A stretch of 64,000 nucleotides of DNA from contig DAYL01000013.1 in NCBI GenBank assembly GCA_002508705.1, positions 1 to 64,000 on the forward strand. Reading direction: 5' to 3'. Positions 32,305 through 41,407 of the stretch are shown here, piece by piece. Position 1 is the first letter of the stretch. Each line of letters starts with the position of its first letter. A program made the translations under genes and the position numbers. The notes beneath the pieces are model-generated. The model searched no databases, had not been told where the DNA came from, and was given only the letters and a program-made list of their open reading frames with translations. The DNA comes from Methanoculleus sp. UBA374 (GTDB lineage Archaea; Halobacteriota; Methanomicrobia; Methanomicrobiales; Methanoculleaceae).

Positions 32305-33393
32305 ATGCTTTTTACCGGGGATGTCCCCTGGATCGGTCTGATTACGATCTTTCTGATCATTGTTATCGTCATCATCTTCACCCGCGGCGTGGTGGTTGTG
32401 CAGCCGTACGAGCAGGGTCTCCAGATCCGTCTGGGGCGCTACATCGGGAGGATGAACCCCGGGTTCCGGTGGGTAATCCCGCTGATCACGGTGGTCAAGA
32501 AACTCGACCTCCGCACAGAGGTGATGGACGTCCCGCGGCAGGAGGTGATCACGAAGGATAACTCCCCGACGAACGTGGACGCGATCGTCTACGTCCGGGT
32601 GATCGACCCCGAGAAGGCCTACTTCGAGGTGATGAATTACCGGTCGGCGACTGTGGCGCTGGCACAGACGAGCCTGCGTGGGATCATCGGCGACATGGAA
32701 CTCGACGAGGTTCTCTACAACCGGGATGTCATCAACGCCCGCCTCCGGGATATCCTGGACCGGGAGACCGACGCCTGGGGCGTGAAGGTCGAGCGGGTGG
32801 AGATCAAAGAGGTCGACCCGGCCGGTGCGGTCAAGCAGGCGATGACCGAGCAGACCGCGGCCGAGCGGGAGCGGCGTGCCGCGATCCTCCGTGCGGACGG
32901 CGAGAAGCGGTCTGCTATCCTCAAGGCGGAGGGTAACCGGCAGAGCATCATTCTGGAGGCCGAAGGCGAACGGCAGAGCAAGATCCTGCGGGCCGAGGGT
33001 GAGCGACTGTCGAAGATCCTGCAGGCGCAGGGTGAGGCGCAGGGGCTGCGCATCCTCTCGGTCGGCTCCCGGCCGCTGGACCGGCGTGCGATCACGGTGC
33101 TCTCTCTCGATGCCTTAAAGAAGATGGCCGAGGGCCAGGCGACGAAGATCATCTTCCCGTTCGAGTTATCGAGCGTTGTCAAGCAGGCCGCCGAGTACCT
33201 CGGCGCTACGGTTGAGGCTCCCGAGGTTCCCGAAGGCACGGAAGTGCCGCCGGAGGATATCCTCGGGGATATCCCGAGCCGGGAGGAACTCCGTGCCGCG
33301 GAGGAGGCGGCACGGAGCATCGAGACCGACGTCGACGTGGAAATACAGCCGAAGAAGCCGCGGGACGTGGTCGGGAAGGACGAGGGACTCTAA
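32305..33393 (+). CDS. SPFH/Band 7 (stomatin/slipin-like) protein
   Basis: A 362-residue protein with one N-terminal helix (about 5-25), the SPFH domain starting VVVQPYEQGLQIRLGRYIGR (about 30-49) and an Ala/Glu/Arg-rich coiled region (about 185-250) where ILRA.GE/ILKAEGN-type repeats recur six times. A C-terminal tail (about 290-362) is acidic and longer than in minimal slipins. Forms oligomeric membrane scaffolds with NfeD. Single operon with the preceding gene. Confidence 0.9.
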   Translation: MLFTGDVPWIGLITIFLIIVIVIIFTRGVVVVQPYEQGLQIRLGRYIGRMNPGFRWVIPLITVVKKLDLRTEVMDVPRQEVITKDNSPTNVDAIVYVRVIDPEKAYFEVMNYRSATVALAQTSLRGIIGDMELDEVLYNRDVINARLRDILDRETDAWGVKVERVEIKEVDPAGAVKQAMTEQTAAERERRAAILRADGEKRSAILKAEGNRQSIILEAEGERQSKILRAEGERLSKILQAQGEAQGLRILSVGSRPLDRRAITVLSLDALKKMAEGQATKIIFPFELSSVVKQAAEYLGATVEAPEVPEGTEVPPEDILGDIPSREELRAAEEAARSIETDVDVEIQPKKPRDVVGKDEGL

Positions 33394-33505
33394 CCCCTCC
33401 GTTCCTTCCGGGAATCGTCCTGCCCTATTTTTGTATGATGGTCTTTTAAATCGTCTATCCTAGAAAATTACTTACTGCCTTTCCCTTCTTGCCGGTACGG
33501 TCCGT

Positions 33506-33567
33506 CATCAGGGTTCCTTGACGTTCGCCCTCCCGCGCGGCGACCTCCCGCGCGGCGAACCCTGATG
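33506..33567. repeat. 11-bp perfect inverted repeat with nested repeats
   Basis: CATCAGGGTTC (33506-33516) and GAACCCTGATG (33557-33567) enclose a nested GTTCGCC/GGCGAAC pair and two tandem copies of CCTCCCGCGCGGCGA (33530-33559). It lies 110 bases downstream of the SPFH gene. It could be a terminator, an RNA structure or a small mobile-element relic. Confidence 0.55.
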
Positions 33568-33659
33568 CACCGTGAACCCGGGATGGATCGACCGCCCGAA
33601 GAACTACGCGCCGGAGGAGGTCCTTGAAGTGGTGGCGTCCCGATGGGAAAAAGAGGGTT

Positions 33660-34994
33660 CTACCCGATCGTCAGCACGAATCGCACCGCTGCGACGATTA
33701 TCGGCATCGTGATGAGGAGGATCAGCATCAGCATGACGAACCCGCTGATCGAGGCGACGACCCGCTGCGCATACCGGGACCAGCCCAGCCGCTCAAAGAA
33801 CCGTTCGACCCCTTCCTTCATCATATAGCCGCCGTCGAGCGGGACGATCGGGATTGCGTTGAACATCCCGACCAGAAGGTTGAACCACCCGGTCCAGAAG
33901 AAGAGGTGGACCGTGCCCCAGAAGAAGGGGAACGGCTCCTCCCAGGCTATCTGCTCGGGGGTGTCGGTGAGGAGGATCCCGAGTTGCAGTGAGTTACTCA
34001 GGATGAAGGCGTCGATCGGCGCAATCGTCAGGTAGAGCGGAGCAAGAAGGCCGAGATCCGCAATTCTCCCGAGATTCTCCTTCACCGTGGGCGCGCTGTA
34101 GTAGTAGACTCCCATGAACCCGGAACTCCGGTCGTCGGCAAGTTCTTCCGGCCACTCGTCCAGGGTGAGCGTATACGTACTCTTCGCTCCGTCTTTCTCT
34201 GCCGTCAGCGCGACCGTGTCTCCCGGTTGCGTCCCTCCCATGACCGTCGCAATCTCTTCCTGGCTCGTCACCGGGACGCCGTTTATGCTCGTGATGACCG
34301 AGTAGCCGGGGAGGCCTGCTTCGGCCGCGGGGTAGTCCTGGTAGACCCCCTGGACGAGCGGTGTGGATAGGGGCGTCGCCATCCCCACGAGGAGGAACAT
34401 CAGGCCGAAACAGACCAGGCCGACGACGATGTTGTTTGTGATCCCGGCGCCGAGCATCCGTATCTTCGGCATCCCCTTCGCCGCTTCCACATCTTCCTCA
34501 TCGGGTTCGACGAACGCACCTATCGGGATCACGGCAATGAGAAGGCCCATACTCCGAACCCGCATATCCTCGACCCGGGCGAGGATGGCGTGGCCGAACT
34601 CGTGAATGATCATCGTGAGCAGAAGGCCGATGACGACGGCTGCAGTGATCGGTATCGCCTCGTTGACCCCGGGGATCGCGAGGATATTCCGTGGGTCGTA
34701 GATCCCGGTCGGGTCCGGAGTCTGCACCAGGTTCTGAGAGACCGTGAGAACCATGGCAAACGTCATGAAGGCCGAGACCACGACGACCATAACGACCCCG
34801 AGCGTTGCGTAGGCCCGAAGCGCCGTCTTGAATTTTCGGAACCAGTCGAAGAAGCCGACCCGGTCGGTCTTGATCCCCATGATGGGGCCGAAGAACACGA
34901 CATGATCGCGAAACAGCCCCCGGTCACGAATATAATGGGCAATCAGGAGGTATGCCGCGACGAGCAGGAGGAGTATCAGGAGCCAGTTCATCAC
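33660..34994 (-). CDS. Site-2-protease-type intramembrane metalloprotease (M50) with PDZ domain
   Basis: A 444-residue membrane protease. The zinc site HEFGHAILA (about 130-138) and the distant NAIPIVPLDGGYMM (about 388-401) give the His, Glu and Asp ligands of M50 proteases. A PDZ-like domain (about 220-285; SVITSINGVPVTSQEEIATV, positions ~233-252) lies between membrane segments. It cleaves membrane-embedded substrates; the targets are unknown. GC-rich and core-like, ending convergently downstream of the inverted repeat region. Confidence 0.88.
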   Translation of the reverse strand: MMNWLLILLLLVAAYLLIAHYIRDRGLFRDHVVFFGPIMGIKTDRVGFFDWFRKFKTALRAYATLGVVMVVVVSAFMTFAMVLTVSQNLVQTPDPTGIYDPRNILAIPGVNEAIPITAAVVIGLLLTMIIHEFGHAILARVEDMRVRSMGLLIAVIPIGAFVEPDEEDVEAAKGMPKIRMLGAGITNNIVVGLVCFGLMFLLVGMATPLSTPLVQGVYQDYPAAEAGLPGYSVITSINGVPVTSQEEIATVMGGTQPGDTVALTAEKDGAKSTYTLTLDEWPEELADDRSSGFMGVYYYSAPTVKENLGRIADLGLLAPLYLTIAPIDAFILSNSLQLGILLTDTPEQIAWEEPFPFFWGTVHLFFWTGWFNLLVGMFNAIPIVPLDGGYMMKEGVERFFERLGWSRYAQRVVASISGFVMLMLILLITMPIIVAAVRFVLTIG

Positions 34995-35031
34995 TCAGGG
35001 TTGGCGCGCACAAACTATAAATTCTTCCGGA

Positions 35032-35661
35032 TTACGAGAAGTCCTGCATCGTTGTCTGGTAGAGGTTCGCCACCGTCTTCCAGCTCCGGCGGGCGCAGGG
35101 CGGCGGGCTCCCGTAATTCTTGATATAGTCCCGAAGAAAATCGATTGTCACCGCATCGGAGGGGTAACCGCTGCCGATCTTCCCGTACTGCTCCCCAAGT
35201 TCCTTGATTGCCCGGTCCCGGGTGACCTTCGCGACGATGCTCGCCGCACCGACGATCTTGTAACGGGCGTCCGCCCGATGTTCTGCGATGATCTTGCAGG
35301 GAAACCCGAGATGATGCGCAACTATCCGGCCGTAACGCTCGGCATTTACGTCGCAGGCGTCGACGTAGGCAGATTCCGGCTGAAGTCCCGTGATCGCCTC
35401 GGCATGGAGTTTTGCAACACACTCGTTCATGCTCATCCGCGTCCGAACCTCGTCGATCTCGGCGGCATCGATGGTGACGATCGAGATCGAAAAATCATGG
35501 AAGAGGATCTCGTAGAGGACCTCGCGCTGCTTCGGCCGGAGGACCTTCGAGTCCCGGATGGGAAGGGCTGCGAGGTCCTCAGTCGCCCGGCACCCAACGG
35601 CGGCAACCACCATCGGGCCGAGGACTGAGCCCTTCCCCGCTTCATCTACCCCGCAGATCAC
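35032..35661 (-). CDS. rnhB: Ribonuclease HII
   Basis: Removes RNA from RNA-DNA hybrids and single ribonucleotides from DNA. The protein has the family start ICGVDEAGKGSVLGPMVVA (first catalytic Asp-Glu), YVDACDVNAERYG near residue 105 and ASIVAKVTRDRAI (about 143-155). The start is set at GTG 35661 because RNase HII proteins usually begin at this motif; the frame also opens with TTG 35682. Both lack a ribosome site, consistent with a leaderless transcript. Divergent from the TrkA-N gene, with at most 55 bases between. Confidence 0.92.
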   Translation of the reverse strand: MICGVDEAGKGSVLGPMVVAAVGCRATEDLAALPIRDSKVLRPKQREVLYEILFHDFSISIVTIDAAEIDEVRTRMSMNECVAKLHAEAITGLQPESAYVDACDVNAERYGRIVAHHLGFPCKIIAEHRADARYKIVGAASIVAKVTRDRAIKELGEQYGKIGSGYPSDAVTIDFLRDYIKNYGSPPPCARRSWKTVANLYQTTMQDFS

Positions 35662-35716
35662 ACTCTTTTGGTTTATTCGCAAGGTATTTCAATGCCGACG
35701 ATTGAAACCCTCTGGA

Positions 35717-36382
35717 ATGTACACCATCATTGTGGGCCTGGGTGGAATCGGCCGGAGTCTGGCTGCGATCGCTGTCAACGCCGGCGACTCCGTGGTGGTG
35801 ATCGACCAGGATGAGGAGCGTGCGAGCGATATTCTGGAGCACTTCGACGTCCTCGCCATCACCGGAAACGCAACCGATAAATCCGTGCTGGAGGATGCCG
35901 GGATTGACCGGGCCGATGCTCTCGTCGCTACCACGAGCGACGACGCCGTAAACCTGATGACCTGCTGGCTCGCCAAACGCTACAAGGTCGGAACCGTCGT
36001 CTCGATCGTCAACCAGAAGGAGCACTCCGACCTTTTCAACGAGGTCGGGGTGAAGATCAGTGAGAATCCCGACGAACTGGTGGCGACCCGGCTCTACTAC
36101 TGGGCAAAGAGCCCGAACCTCCAGCAGGTCGCCTCGATCCCCGGCGGCACCATCTTCGAGATTGTCGCTGAAGAGGGCGCACCCATCGTGGATCACGAGA
36201 TCCGGGACCTTGAGGTCAGGGACTTCGTCTTCATCGCCATCCGGCGTGCCGGGGGCGACCTCATCATCCCGAGCGGCACCGTCCGTATCCGGCCCGGGGA
36301 CGTCATCACGGTCTTTACAAAAAAAGAAGCGGAGGGGGAGACGCTAAAGACTCTCAACAGGCAACTGAGACGGTCAGGCTAG
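35717..36382 (+). CDS. TrkA-N/KTN domain potassium-channel regulatory protein
   Basis: A 221-residue cytoplasmic regulator. The N-terminal Rossmann domain begins [18 protein letters not shown] with a following acidic [11 protein letters not shown] (binds NAD(H)/ATP in the family), and the C-terminal TrkA-C (RCK) domain covers about 140-215 ([23 protein letters not shown]). Such proteins gate Trk/Ktr potassium uptake. ATG 35717 is chosen because the earlier frame crosses the divergent rnhB start. No Trk membrane subunit is in the window. Confidence 0.88.
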   Translation: MYTIIVGLGGIGRSLAAIAVNAGDSVVVIDQDEERASDILEHFDVLAITGNATDKSVLEDAGIDRADALVATTSDDAVNLMTCWLAKRYKVGTVVSIVNQKEHSDLFNEVGVKISENPDELVATRLYYWAKSPNLQQVASIPGGTIFEIVAEEGAPIVDHEIRDLEVRDFVFIAIRRAGGDLIIPSGTVRIRPGDVITVFTKKEAEGETLKTLNRQLRRSG

Positions 36383-37570
36383 CATGTCTTTGAGCGCCTT
36401 GAGTTCGAGAAGCATCTTCGGGTTCCGCTTGATCAGTTCCTTGATGAGCGTCGAGACCGAGAACTCTTTGAGGCTGATATTGGCGATCGAGGCCGCGAGA
36501 GTGTTGAGTTTCTTATCGTCGAGAGTGATGAAATACTCCTTGACCTTGTAGTTCCGCTCGATGATCCTGCCCATGTGGGATGCCCGCCATCCGGCATCAT
36601 AGGTCATCAGCGCTTCTTTCGAGCAGTCCCCCGCCGATATGCACTCCGAGGCCACCTGAGCGGCAAGCCTTCCGGTGAACATGGCGTTGCCGATCCCGCC
36701 GCCGGTGAGGGGGTCGACGACTCGTGCCGCATCGCCGATGACCATGAGGCCGTCGGCGACCGTGCAGGCGAGCGGTCGGCAGACCGGAACGCCGCCTACG
36801 ATTGCCTCGATCATCTTCCCGTCCGGGAAGTTCTTTGCAACGAACCGGTCCAGGTAATCCTTTGCCCGGGACCCGTCCCGGCTTTTGCGGCCGGATATGC
36901 CGATCCCGACGTTTGCCGTCCGGTCGCCTTTGGGGAAGACCCAGAGGTAACCTTCGGGCGCGACTTCGTTGCCCAGATAAAAGTCCGTCGAGCCTGCGTC
37001 GATGTCGATACCGGTCATCAGGTACTGGGCGCAGCTCATCATCTCCCGGAGGGGTACGGTGGTGTCGAGCCCGGCCCGGCGGGCGAACTGCGCCTCCGTG
37101 CCGTCGGCGGCGAGGACCACTTCGGCCCGGATCTCGGCCGGCGTTCCGGATGAGAGCACCTTCGCGCCCCGGACCCCCCCGTTCTCCATGATCGGTTCGG
37201 TCGCCCGGGTCTTGACGACGACGTCCGCACCGGCCTCGGCTGCCTGCCAGACGAGTTCCCGGTCGAAGACCTTCCGGTCGAGAACGTAGCCGACCTCGTT
37301 TCCGGCTTTGTCCTGCTCAAGACTGACGGTGGTGCCGTCCGGAGAGATGAGACGGGCGCGTTCGATCTCCGCGGAGATCCAGCGCGGGTCCGGCTTGATG
37401 TACTCCTTTAAGAGTTCTTTCCCTACCCCCTCCGCGCATCGGACCGGTGTGCCGATGGCGGAACGTTTTTCGATGAGGCAGACCGAATTCCCGGCTCTGG
37501 CTGCCGTCTTCGCCGCAAGAGCACCGGCGGGGCCGCCCCCGACGACGAGTATATCGTAACTACTCTTCAT
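36374..37570 (-). CDS. Geranylgeranyl reductase (digeranylgeranylglycerophospholipid reductase)
   Basis: Saturates the isoprenoid chains of archaeal membrane lipids. The 398-residue flavoprotein starts with [20 protein letters not shown], the FAD loop, then [17 protein letters not shown] (about 33-49) with the conserved cysteine, and [19 protein letters not shown] (about 280-298) near the C-terminal FAD site. ATG 37570 is the natural start and overlaps the end of the ferredoxin gene by 11 bases. A dedicated ferredoxin as electron donor is established for methanogen enzymes of this family, matching this pairing. Confidence 0.92.
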   Translation of the reverse strand: MKSSYDILVVGGGPAGALAAKTAARAGNSVCLIEKRSAIGTPVRCAEGVGKELLKEYIKPDPRWISAEIERARLISPDGTTVSLEQDKAGNEVGYVLDRKVFDRELVWQAAEAGADVVVKTRATEPIMENGGVRGAKVLSSGTPAEIRAEVVLAADGTEAQFARRAGLDTTVPLREMMSCAQYLMTGIDIDAGSTDFYLGNEVAPEGYLWVFPKGDRTANVGIGISGRKSRDGSRAKDYLDRFVAKNFPDGKMIEAIVGGVPVCRPLACTVADGLMVIGDAARVVDPLTGGGIGNAMFTGRLAAQVASECISAGDCSKEALMTYDAGWRASHMGRIIERNYKVKEYFITLDDKKLNTLAASIANISLKEFSVSTLIKELIKRNPKMLLELKALKDMLA

Positions 37571-37736
37571 GGACGACCTCCAGTGCTCCGAGCGGGCACG
37601 CCCGTGCGCAGATACCGCAGGCGATACAATCCCGTTCAAGGCTGAGATAGGCATCGATCAGTTCGAGGGCATCCTCGGGACAGACTGCAACGCAGGTGCC
37701 GCAGTATCCACACTTGTCTCGGTTTATCCTGAGCAT
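37560..37736 (-). CDS. Two-cluster [4Fe-4S] ferredoxin, donor for geranylgeranyl reductase
   Basis: A 58-residue ferredoxin with two C-x2-C-x2-C-x3-C-P motifs: [12 protein letters not shown] and [12 protein letters not shown], separated by about 16 residues, each able to bind a [4Fe-4S] cluster. It reads MLRINRDK at the N-terminus. Its stop lies 11 bases inside the reductase gene (ATGAAGAGTAG shared), so translation is coupled. A TATA-like CATAAAG (minus; 37769-37775) is suitably placed. Small enough to be missed by length-filtered gene finders. Confidence 0.92.
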   Translation of the reverse strand: MLRINRDKCGYCGTCVAVCPEDALELIDAYLSLERDCIACGICARACPLGALEVVHEE

Positions 37737-37883
37737 CGTATCTACGTTGTTGTTGTGATCGCAAAAACCTTTATGTTCTCCGGTTCCGGGATGCGCCGGG
37801 GCCCCCTGTCCGGTTGCGCAATCGACAGGGCGTTCTCCCGCGCCGATGACGACACAGCGTAACCCGGGTCATCCACTGGGCTA

Positions 37884-37894
37884 TTTAATATAAA
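37884..37894 (+). promoter_or_regulatory. TATA box of the cobalamin biosynthesis operon
   Basis: TTTAATATAAA lies about 34 bases before the cbiT ATG, predicting a leader of roughly 10-15 bases containing GGGGATG. No cobalamin riboswitch-like structure fits in this short leader. Confidence 0.5.
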
Positions 37895-37927
37895 CGAGCA
37901 CAAATTTATCTGGGAAATGGGGATGCT

Positions 37928-38458
37928 ATGGGACTGAAAGGTGGGCCTACGCAGGACGAAGTCATGGCCGTCTCTCTCGCGAAACTCAAAATTCGCCCGG
38001 GCGACCGGGTCGCCGACGTCGGATGCGGGACCGGGAAGGTCGCCATCGCTGCATCGAAGATCGCGGAGCACGTCTACGCGATCGACAAAAGGTCGGAGGC
38101 GATCGCCTGCGCCCGGGGGGAGGCGGCTGCCGTCGGCGCCGGGAACATCGAGTTTTTCGAGGGGGACGCAGTCGACATCCTCCCGGGCATCGGCCGGCTC
38201 GATGCTGCCTTCGTCGGGGGGTCCCGCCGCCTGCCGGAGGTCCTCGCTCTCCTCGCTGACGCGGTGCAGGGAAGGATCGTCGTGAACGCGGTGATGGTCG
38301 GGACGCTCTCCGAGGCGATTGCAAGCATGCAGCGCCTCGGGATCTTCGTCGAGGCCGTCCACCTTCAGGTCTCCCGGTCTGCCGAGATCGCCGGGGGAGT
38401 GATGTTTAAACCCATAAACCCGGTCTATGTCATCGTCGGGGGTTCCGGATGCTCGTAG
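37928..38458 (+). CDS. cbiT: Cobalt-precorrin-6B C15-methyltransferase (decarboxylating)
   Basis: Methylates C15 and decarboxylates the acetate side chain of the corrin precursor in the anaerobic B12 route. The 176-residue protein is a class I SAM methyltransferase with GPTQDEVMAVSLAKL near the N-terminus and motif I VADVGCGTGKVAIAAS (about 32-47), both typical of CbiT. It heads the operon, and its stop overlaps cbiL by ten bases. CbiE, its usual partner activity, is encoded separately at the far end of the operon. Confidence 0.93.
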   Translation: MGLKGGPTQDEVMAVSLAKLKIRPGDRVADVGCGTGKVAIAASKIAEHVYAIDKRSEAIACARGEAAAVGAGNIEFFEGDAVDILPGIGRLDAAFVGGSRRLPEVLALLADAVQGRIVVNAVMVGTLSEAIASMQRLGIFVEAVHLQVSRSAEIAGGVMFKPINPVYVIVGGSGCS

Positions 38459-39066
38459 GGGTGGGGCTCGGCCCCGGCGACCCGGAACTTCTGACGCTGC
38501 GGGCGGTTCGGCTCCTTCGCGAAGCAACGATGGTATTCGTCCCCGGAAACCTCGCCTTTGACCTTGTGCGGTCGTACCGTCCCGATGCCGTCGTCCTCAA
38601 CTTCCCGATGACGAACGACGAGGCTTACATCCGGCGGTGTCTTGAAGAGAACGCCGACCGGATTGCTCCGTACGCAAAAGAGGGGCTTGCGGTCTATGGG
38701 ATCATCGGGGACCCGAACTTTTACTCGACCTTCTCCCGGCTCTGCGAGGTGATTGCCGCCCGCTATCCGGACGTTACCTTTTCAACCGAACCGGGGATCA
38801 GTTCCATCACTGCGTTCGCCTCGGTGGCGAACATCCCGGTGGCCGGGGGGTTCTTCGTCTCGGACGGGAATGGTCCCGAGTCGCGGATCTTCATGAAGGT
38901 CCGGCGCCCGGCGGCGCTTGCGGCCGACCTCCGGAGAGAAGGCTATTCGGAGTTCGTCCTCGTCGAGCGGATGTTCCTTCCCGGACAGCAGGTCTACCGG
39001 GGGGACGATCTGCCTGAAAAGAGCGATTATTTCTCGATCCTCTTTGCGAGGCGGTCGCATGCATAA
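38449..39066 (+). CDS. cbiL: Cobalt-factor II C20-methyltransferase
   Basis: Adds the C20 methyl group early in corrin synthesis. A 205-residue tetrapyrrole methylase-fold protein with VGLGPGDPELLTLRAVR at the N-terminus and YGIIGDPNFYSTFSRLC (about 82-98), the CbiL-type glycine-rich SAM site, and EPGISSITAFAS. Overlaps both neighbours (cbiT by ten bases, cbiF by eight). Confidence 0.92.
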   Translation: MLVGVGLGPGDPELLTLRAVRLLREATMVFVPGNLAFDLVRSYRPDAVVLNFPMTNDEAYIRRCLEENADRIAPYAKEGLAVYGIIGDPNFYSTFSRLCEVIAARYPDVTFSTEPGISSITAFASVANIPVAGGFFVSDGNGPESRIFMKVRRPAALAADLRREGYSEFVLVERMFLPGQQVYRGDDLPEKSDYFSILFARRSHA

Positions 39067-39775
39067 GGTCTATATCGTGGGTGCGGGGCCCGGGGCGCCG
39101 GATCTTGTCACCGTCCGGGGGATGGACCTCATCCGGCGGGCGGATGTCCTCATCTATGCGGGGTCGCTTGTGAACCCGGCGCTCGTGGCGGAGTCCGGCG
39201 CGGAGCTGAAACTTGACAGCTGGGGGATGACCCTTGAAGAGATCGTCGATGCCGTCGAGGAGCACGCCCGGGCCGGAAAACTCGTGGTCCGGCTTCACTC
39301 CGGCGACCCGGCGCTGTACGGGGCGATTGTCGAGCAGATGGCGGAGTTCTCGCGGCGCGGGATCGAGGCCGAGATAGTCCCCGGCGTCTCGTCGCTCTTT
39401 GCGGCAGCTGCAGCGCTCAAGACCCAGTTCACGCTCCGCGACGTCTCCGAGAGCCTGATCGTCACCCGTCCGGCGGGGACGACGCTTGCGGAGGACAGGA
39501 TCGCCGAGTTTTCCCGGCTCGGGCAGACGATGGTGGTCTTCCTCGGGACCGAGCGGATGGAGGAGGTCCTCGCCCGGCTGGAGTGCCCCCCGGACACCCC
39601 GGCGGCGGTCGTCTATCACGCCTCCTGGCCCGACCAGAAGATCGTCCGGGGGACGGTGACGGATGTCGCGGCAAAGGCCCGGGCGGCCGGGATCGAGCGG
39701 ACGGCGCTGATCGTCATTGGGAAAGTGATTGACCCGGAAACGTCGGGGTTCGGGAGGTCGGTCCTCTACTCATGA
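39059..39775 (+). CDS. cbiF: Cobalt-precorrin-4 C11-methyltransferase
   Basis: Methylates C11 in the anaerobic pathway. The 238-residue protein has VYIVGAGPGAPDLVTVRG (about 4-21), LVVRLHSGDPALYGAIVEQM (about 76-95) and VPGVSSLFAAAAAL, the CbiF/CobM set. ATG 39059 (MHKVYIVG) is chosen over an earlier opening inside cbiL. Ends with a four-base overlap (ATGA) into cbiG. Confidence 0.93.
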   Translation: MHKVYIVGAGPGAPDLVTVRGMDLIRRADVLIYAGSLVNPALVAESGAELKLDSWGMTLEEIVDAVEEHARAGKLVVRLHSGDPALYGAIVEQMAEFSRRGIEAEIVPGVSSLFAAAAALKTQFTLRDVSESLIVTRPAGTTLAEDRIAEFSRLGQTMVVFLGTERMEEVLARLECPPDTPAAVVYHASWPDQKIVRGTVTDVAAKARAAGIERTALIVIGKVIDPETSGFGRSVLYS

Positions 39776-40644
39776 CCGGGACGGCCGTGATCGCGCTTGA
39801 GCGGTTCCTCCCCGACGCCCGCCGGATAGCGAACGCGCTCGGCGCCGACGTCATCCCCTACAGTCCGGAAGCCTTCCGGACGGCGTTTGCCGACTACGGC
39901 CGGATCATCGCCCTGATGTCGGCCGGGATCGCCGTTCGGGGGATCGCCCCGCTCCTCACCGACAAGTGGCGGGACCCGGCGGTGGTGGTGGTCGGCCCGG
40001 ACCTGCGCTATGCCGTCCCGGTCGTCGGCGGCCACCACGGAGCAAACGACCTTGCCCGGGACCTTGCCGCCCTCGGGATCGAGCCGGTGATCACGACCGC
40101 GACCGAGGCCCTTGGTTTGGAATCGGTCGAGGGGTTCGCCGTTCGGTCGGGATGCGATATCGTGAATCGCGACTCCACCCGGGCGGTGAACGCCGCGATT
40201 CTGGATGCCGACGTGCCCCTCTACACGATCGCCGGCCCGGGGCTCGTCGTCGCGGGGCCGGGGGTCGCCCTCCTCGTCCGGAAGGGGGAGTACGCCGTCG
40301 GCGTCGGGTGCCGGAAGGGCGTCGGGGCGGACGAAGTGGCTGCCGCTATCCGGCAGGCGCTCGAAATGGCCGGGATCGCCCCCGAGGAGGTCCTCGTCTA
40401 CGCGACGACCGCAAAGAAGCGCGGGGAGGAGGGCCTCCTCCGGGCCGTCGCGGAGATGGGCGGCAACCTCGTTTTCCTGGACGACGATACACTTAACGCG
40501 GAGGAGGCGCCAACCCCTTCACGGGCCTCCCTTATCGGGCTTGCCGGGGTTGCGGAACCTGCGGCCCTCGCGGTCTCGAAGCGGAAAGAATTGGTTCTTG
40601 CCAAACAGGCGTATGGGAGTGTTACCGTTGCAATCGCGCGATAG
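39772..40644 (+). CDS. cbiG: Cobalt-precorrin-5A hydrolase
   Basis: Opens the delta-lactone of cobalt-precorrin-5A with loss of acetaldehyde. The 290-residue protein carries an N-terminal domain with IALMSAGIAVRGIAPLL (about 43-59) and VVVGPDLRYAVPVVGGHHGAN (positions ~65-85), and a C-terminal CbiG-C domain with GVGCRKGVGADEV (about 180-192). Length is normal for an unfused CbiG. It overlaps cbiF and cbiH. Confidence 0.92.
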   Translation: MTGTAVIALERFLPDARRIANALGADVIPYSPEAFRTAFADYGRIIALMSAGIAVRGIAPLLTDKWRDPAVVVVGPDLRYAVPVVGGHHGANDLARDLAALGIEPVITTATEALGLESVEGFAVRSGCDIVNRDSTRAVNAAILDADVPLYTIAGPGLVVAGPGVALLVRKGEYAVGVGCRKGVGADEVAAAIRQALEMAGIAPEEVLVYATTAKKRGEEGLLRAVAEMGGNLVFLDDDTLNAEEAPTPSRASLIGLAGVAEPAALAVSKRKELVLAKQAYGSVTVAIAR

Positions 40645-41407
40645 TGAAGGAAGACTGTATATCGTCGGGACCGGTCCCGGCAACCTGCTGCAGATGACGC
40701 CCCGGGCGTTCGCCGCCCTCGACGAAGCCGACTGCGTCATCGGCAACGGGTTCTATCTTGACCTGGTCAGGCCGATGCTCGCCGGAAAAGAGGTTATTCG
40801 GAGCAGCATGGGCCGGGAAGTCGACCGGGCGGAGAAAGCCCTTGCTCTCGCACGGGACCGCGTCGTTGCGATGGTGAGCGGCGGCGACGCCGGGATTTAC
40901 GGGATGGCGAGCATCGTCCTTGAGGTAGCCGAACGTTCGGCTACGGCGGTCCCGATCGAGGTCATTCCCGGCATCACGGCCGCGGTCTCGGCGGCAGCGC
41001 GGTTGGGCTCGCCTCTCTCGGGCGATTACGTCACGATGAGCCTCTCGGACCTCCTGACACCCTGGGAGGAGATCGAGCGAAGGCTCGACCTCGCGTTCCG
41101 GATGCGGGTGCCGGTCGTCCTCTACAATCCCCGGTCCCGGGGGCGGCCGCACAACCTGGATACCGCGATCGAGATCGCCAGCCGCCACCTCCCCGGCGAG
41201 ACGCCGGTCGGGGTGGTCAGGAACGCCTACCGGGAAGGGGAGGAACGGTTGATCACGACGCTTGGAGAGTTTAACGACCACATTACCTTCGTGGATATGC
41301 ACTCGATCGTCTTTGTCGGCGGAGGAGAAACGAGGATCTGGAGGAATGAGACGGATGCGAGAGGAATCATCACGCCCCGGGGATACCACCGGAAATACGT
41401 ATACTGA
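40613..41407 (+). CDS. cbiH: Cobalt-factor III C17-methyltransferase
   Basis: Methylates C17 and drives ring contraction. A 264-residue tetrapyrrole methylase with LYIVGTGPGNLLQMTPRA (about 15-32), VAMVSGGDAGIYGMAS (about 84-99), VIPGITAAVSAAARLGSPL and VVLYNPRSRGRPHNL, matching CbiH. The start may be ATG 40613, GTG 40619 or TTG 40631; all lie inside the end of cbiG and none has a clear ribosome site. Confidence 0.92.
   Translation: MGVLPLQSRDSEGRLYIVGTGPGNLLQMTPRAFAALDEADCVIGNGFYLDLVRPMLAGKEVIRSSMGREVDRAEKALALARDRVVAMVSGGDAGIYGMASIVLEVAERSATAVPIEVIPGITAAVSAAARLGSPLSGDYVTMSLSDLLTPWEEIERRLDLAFRMRVPVVLYNPRSRGRPHNLDTAIEIASRHLPGETPVGVVRNAYREGEERLITTLGEFNDHITFVDMHSIVFVGGGETRIWRNETDARGIITPRGYHRKYVY

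Noticed and set aside
37863..37927. Cobalamin riboswitch upstream of cbiT
   Set aside because: The predicted leader is only about 10-15 bases and no B12-box-like sequence was seen.
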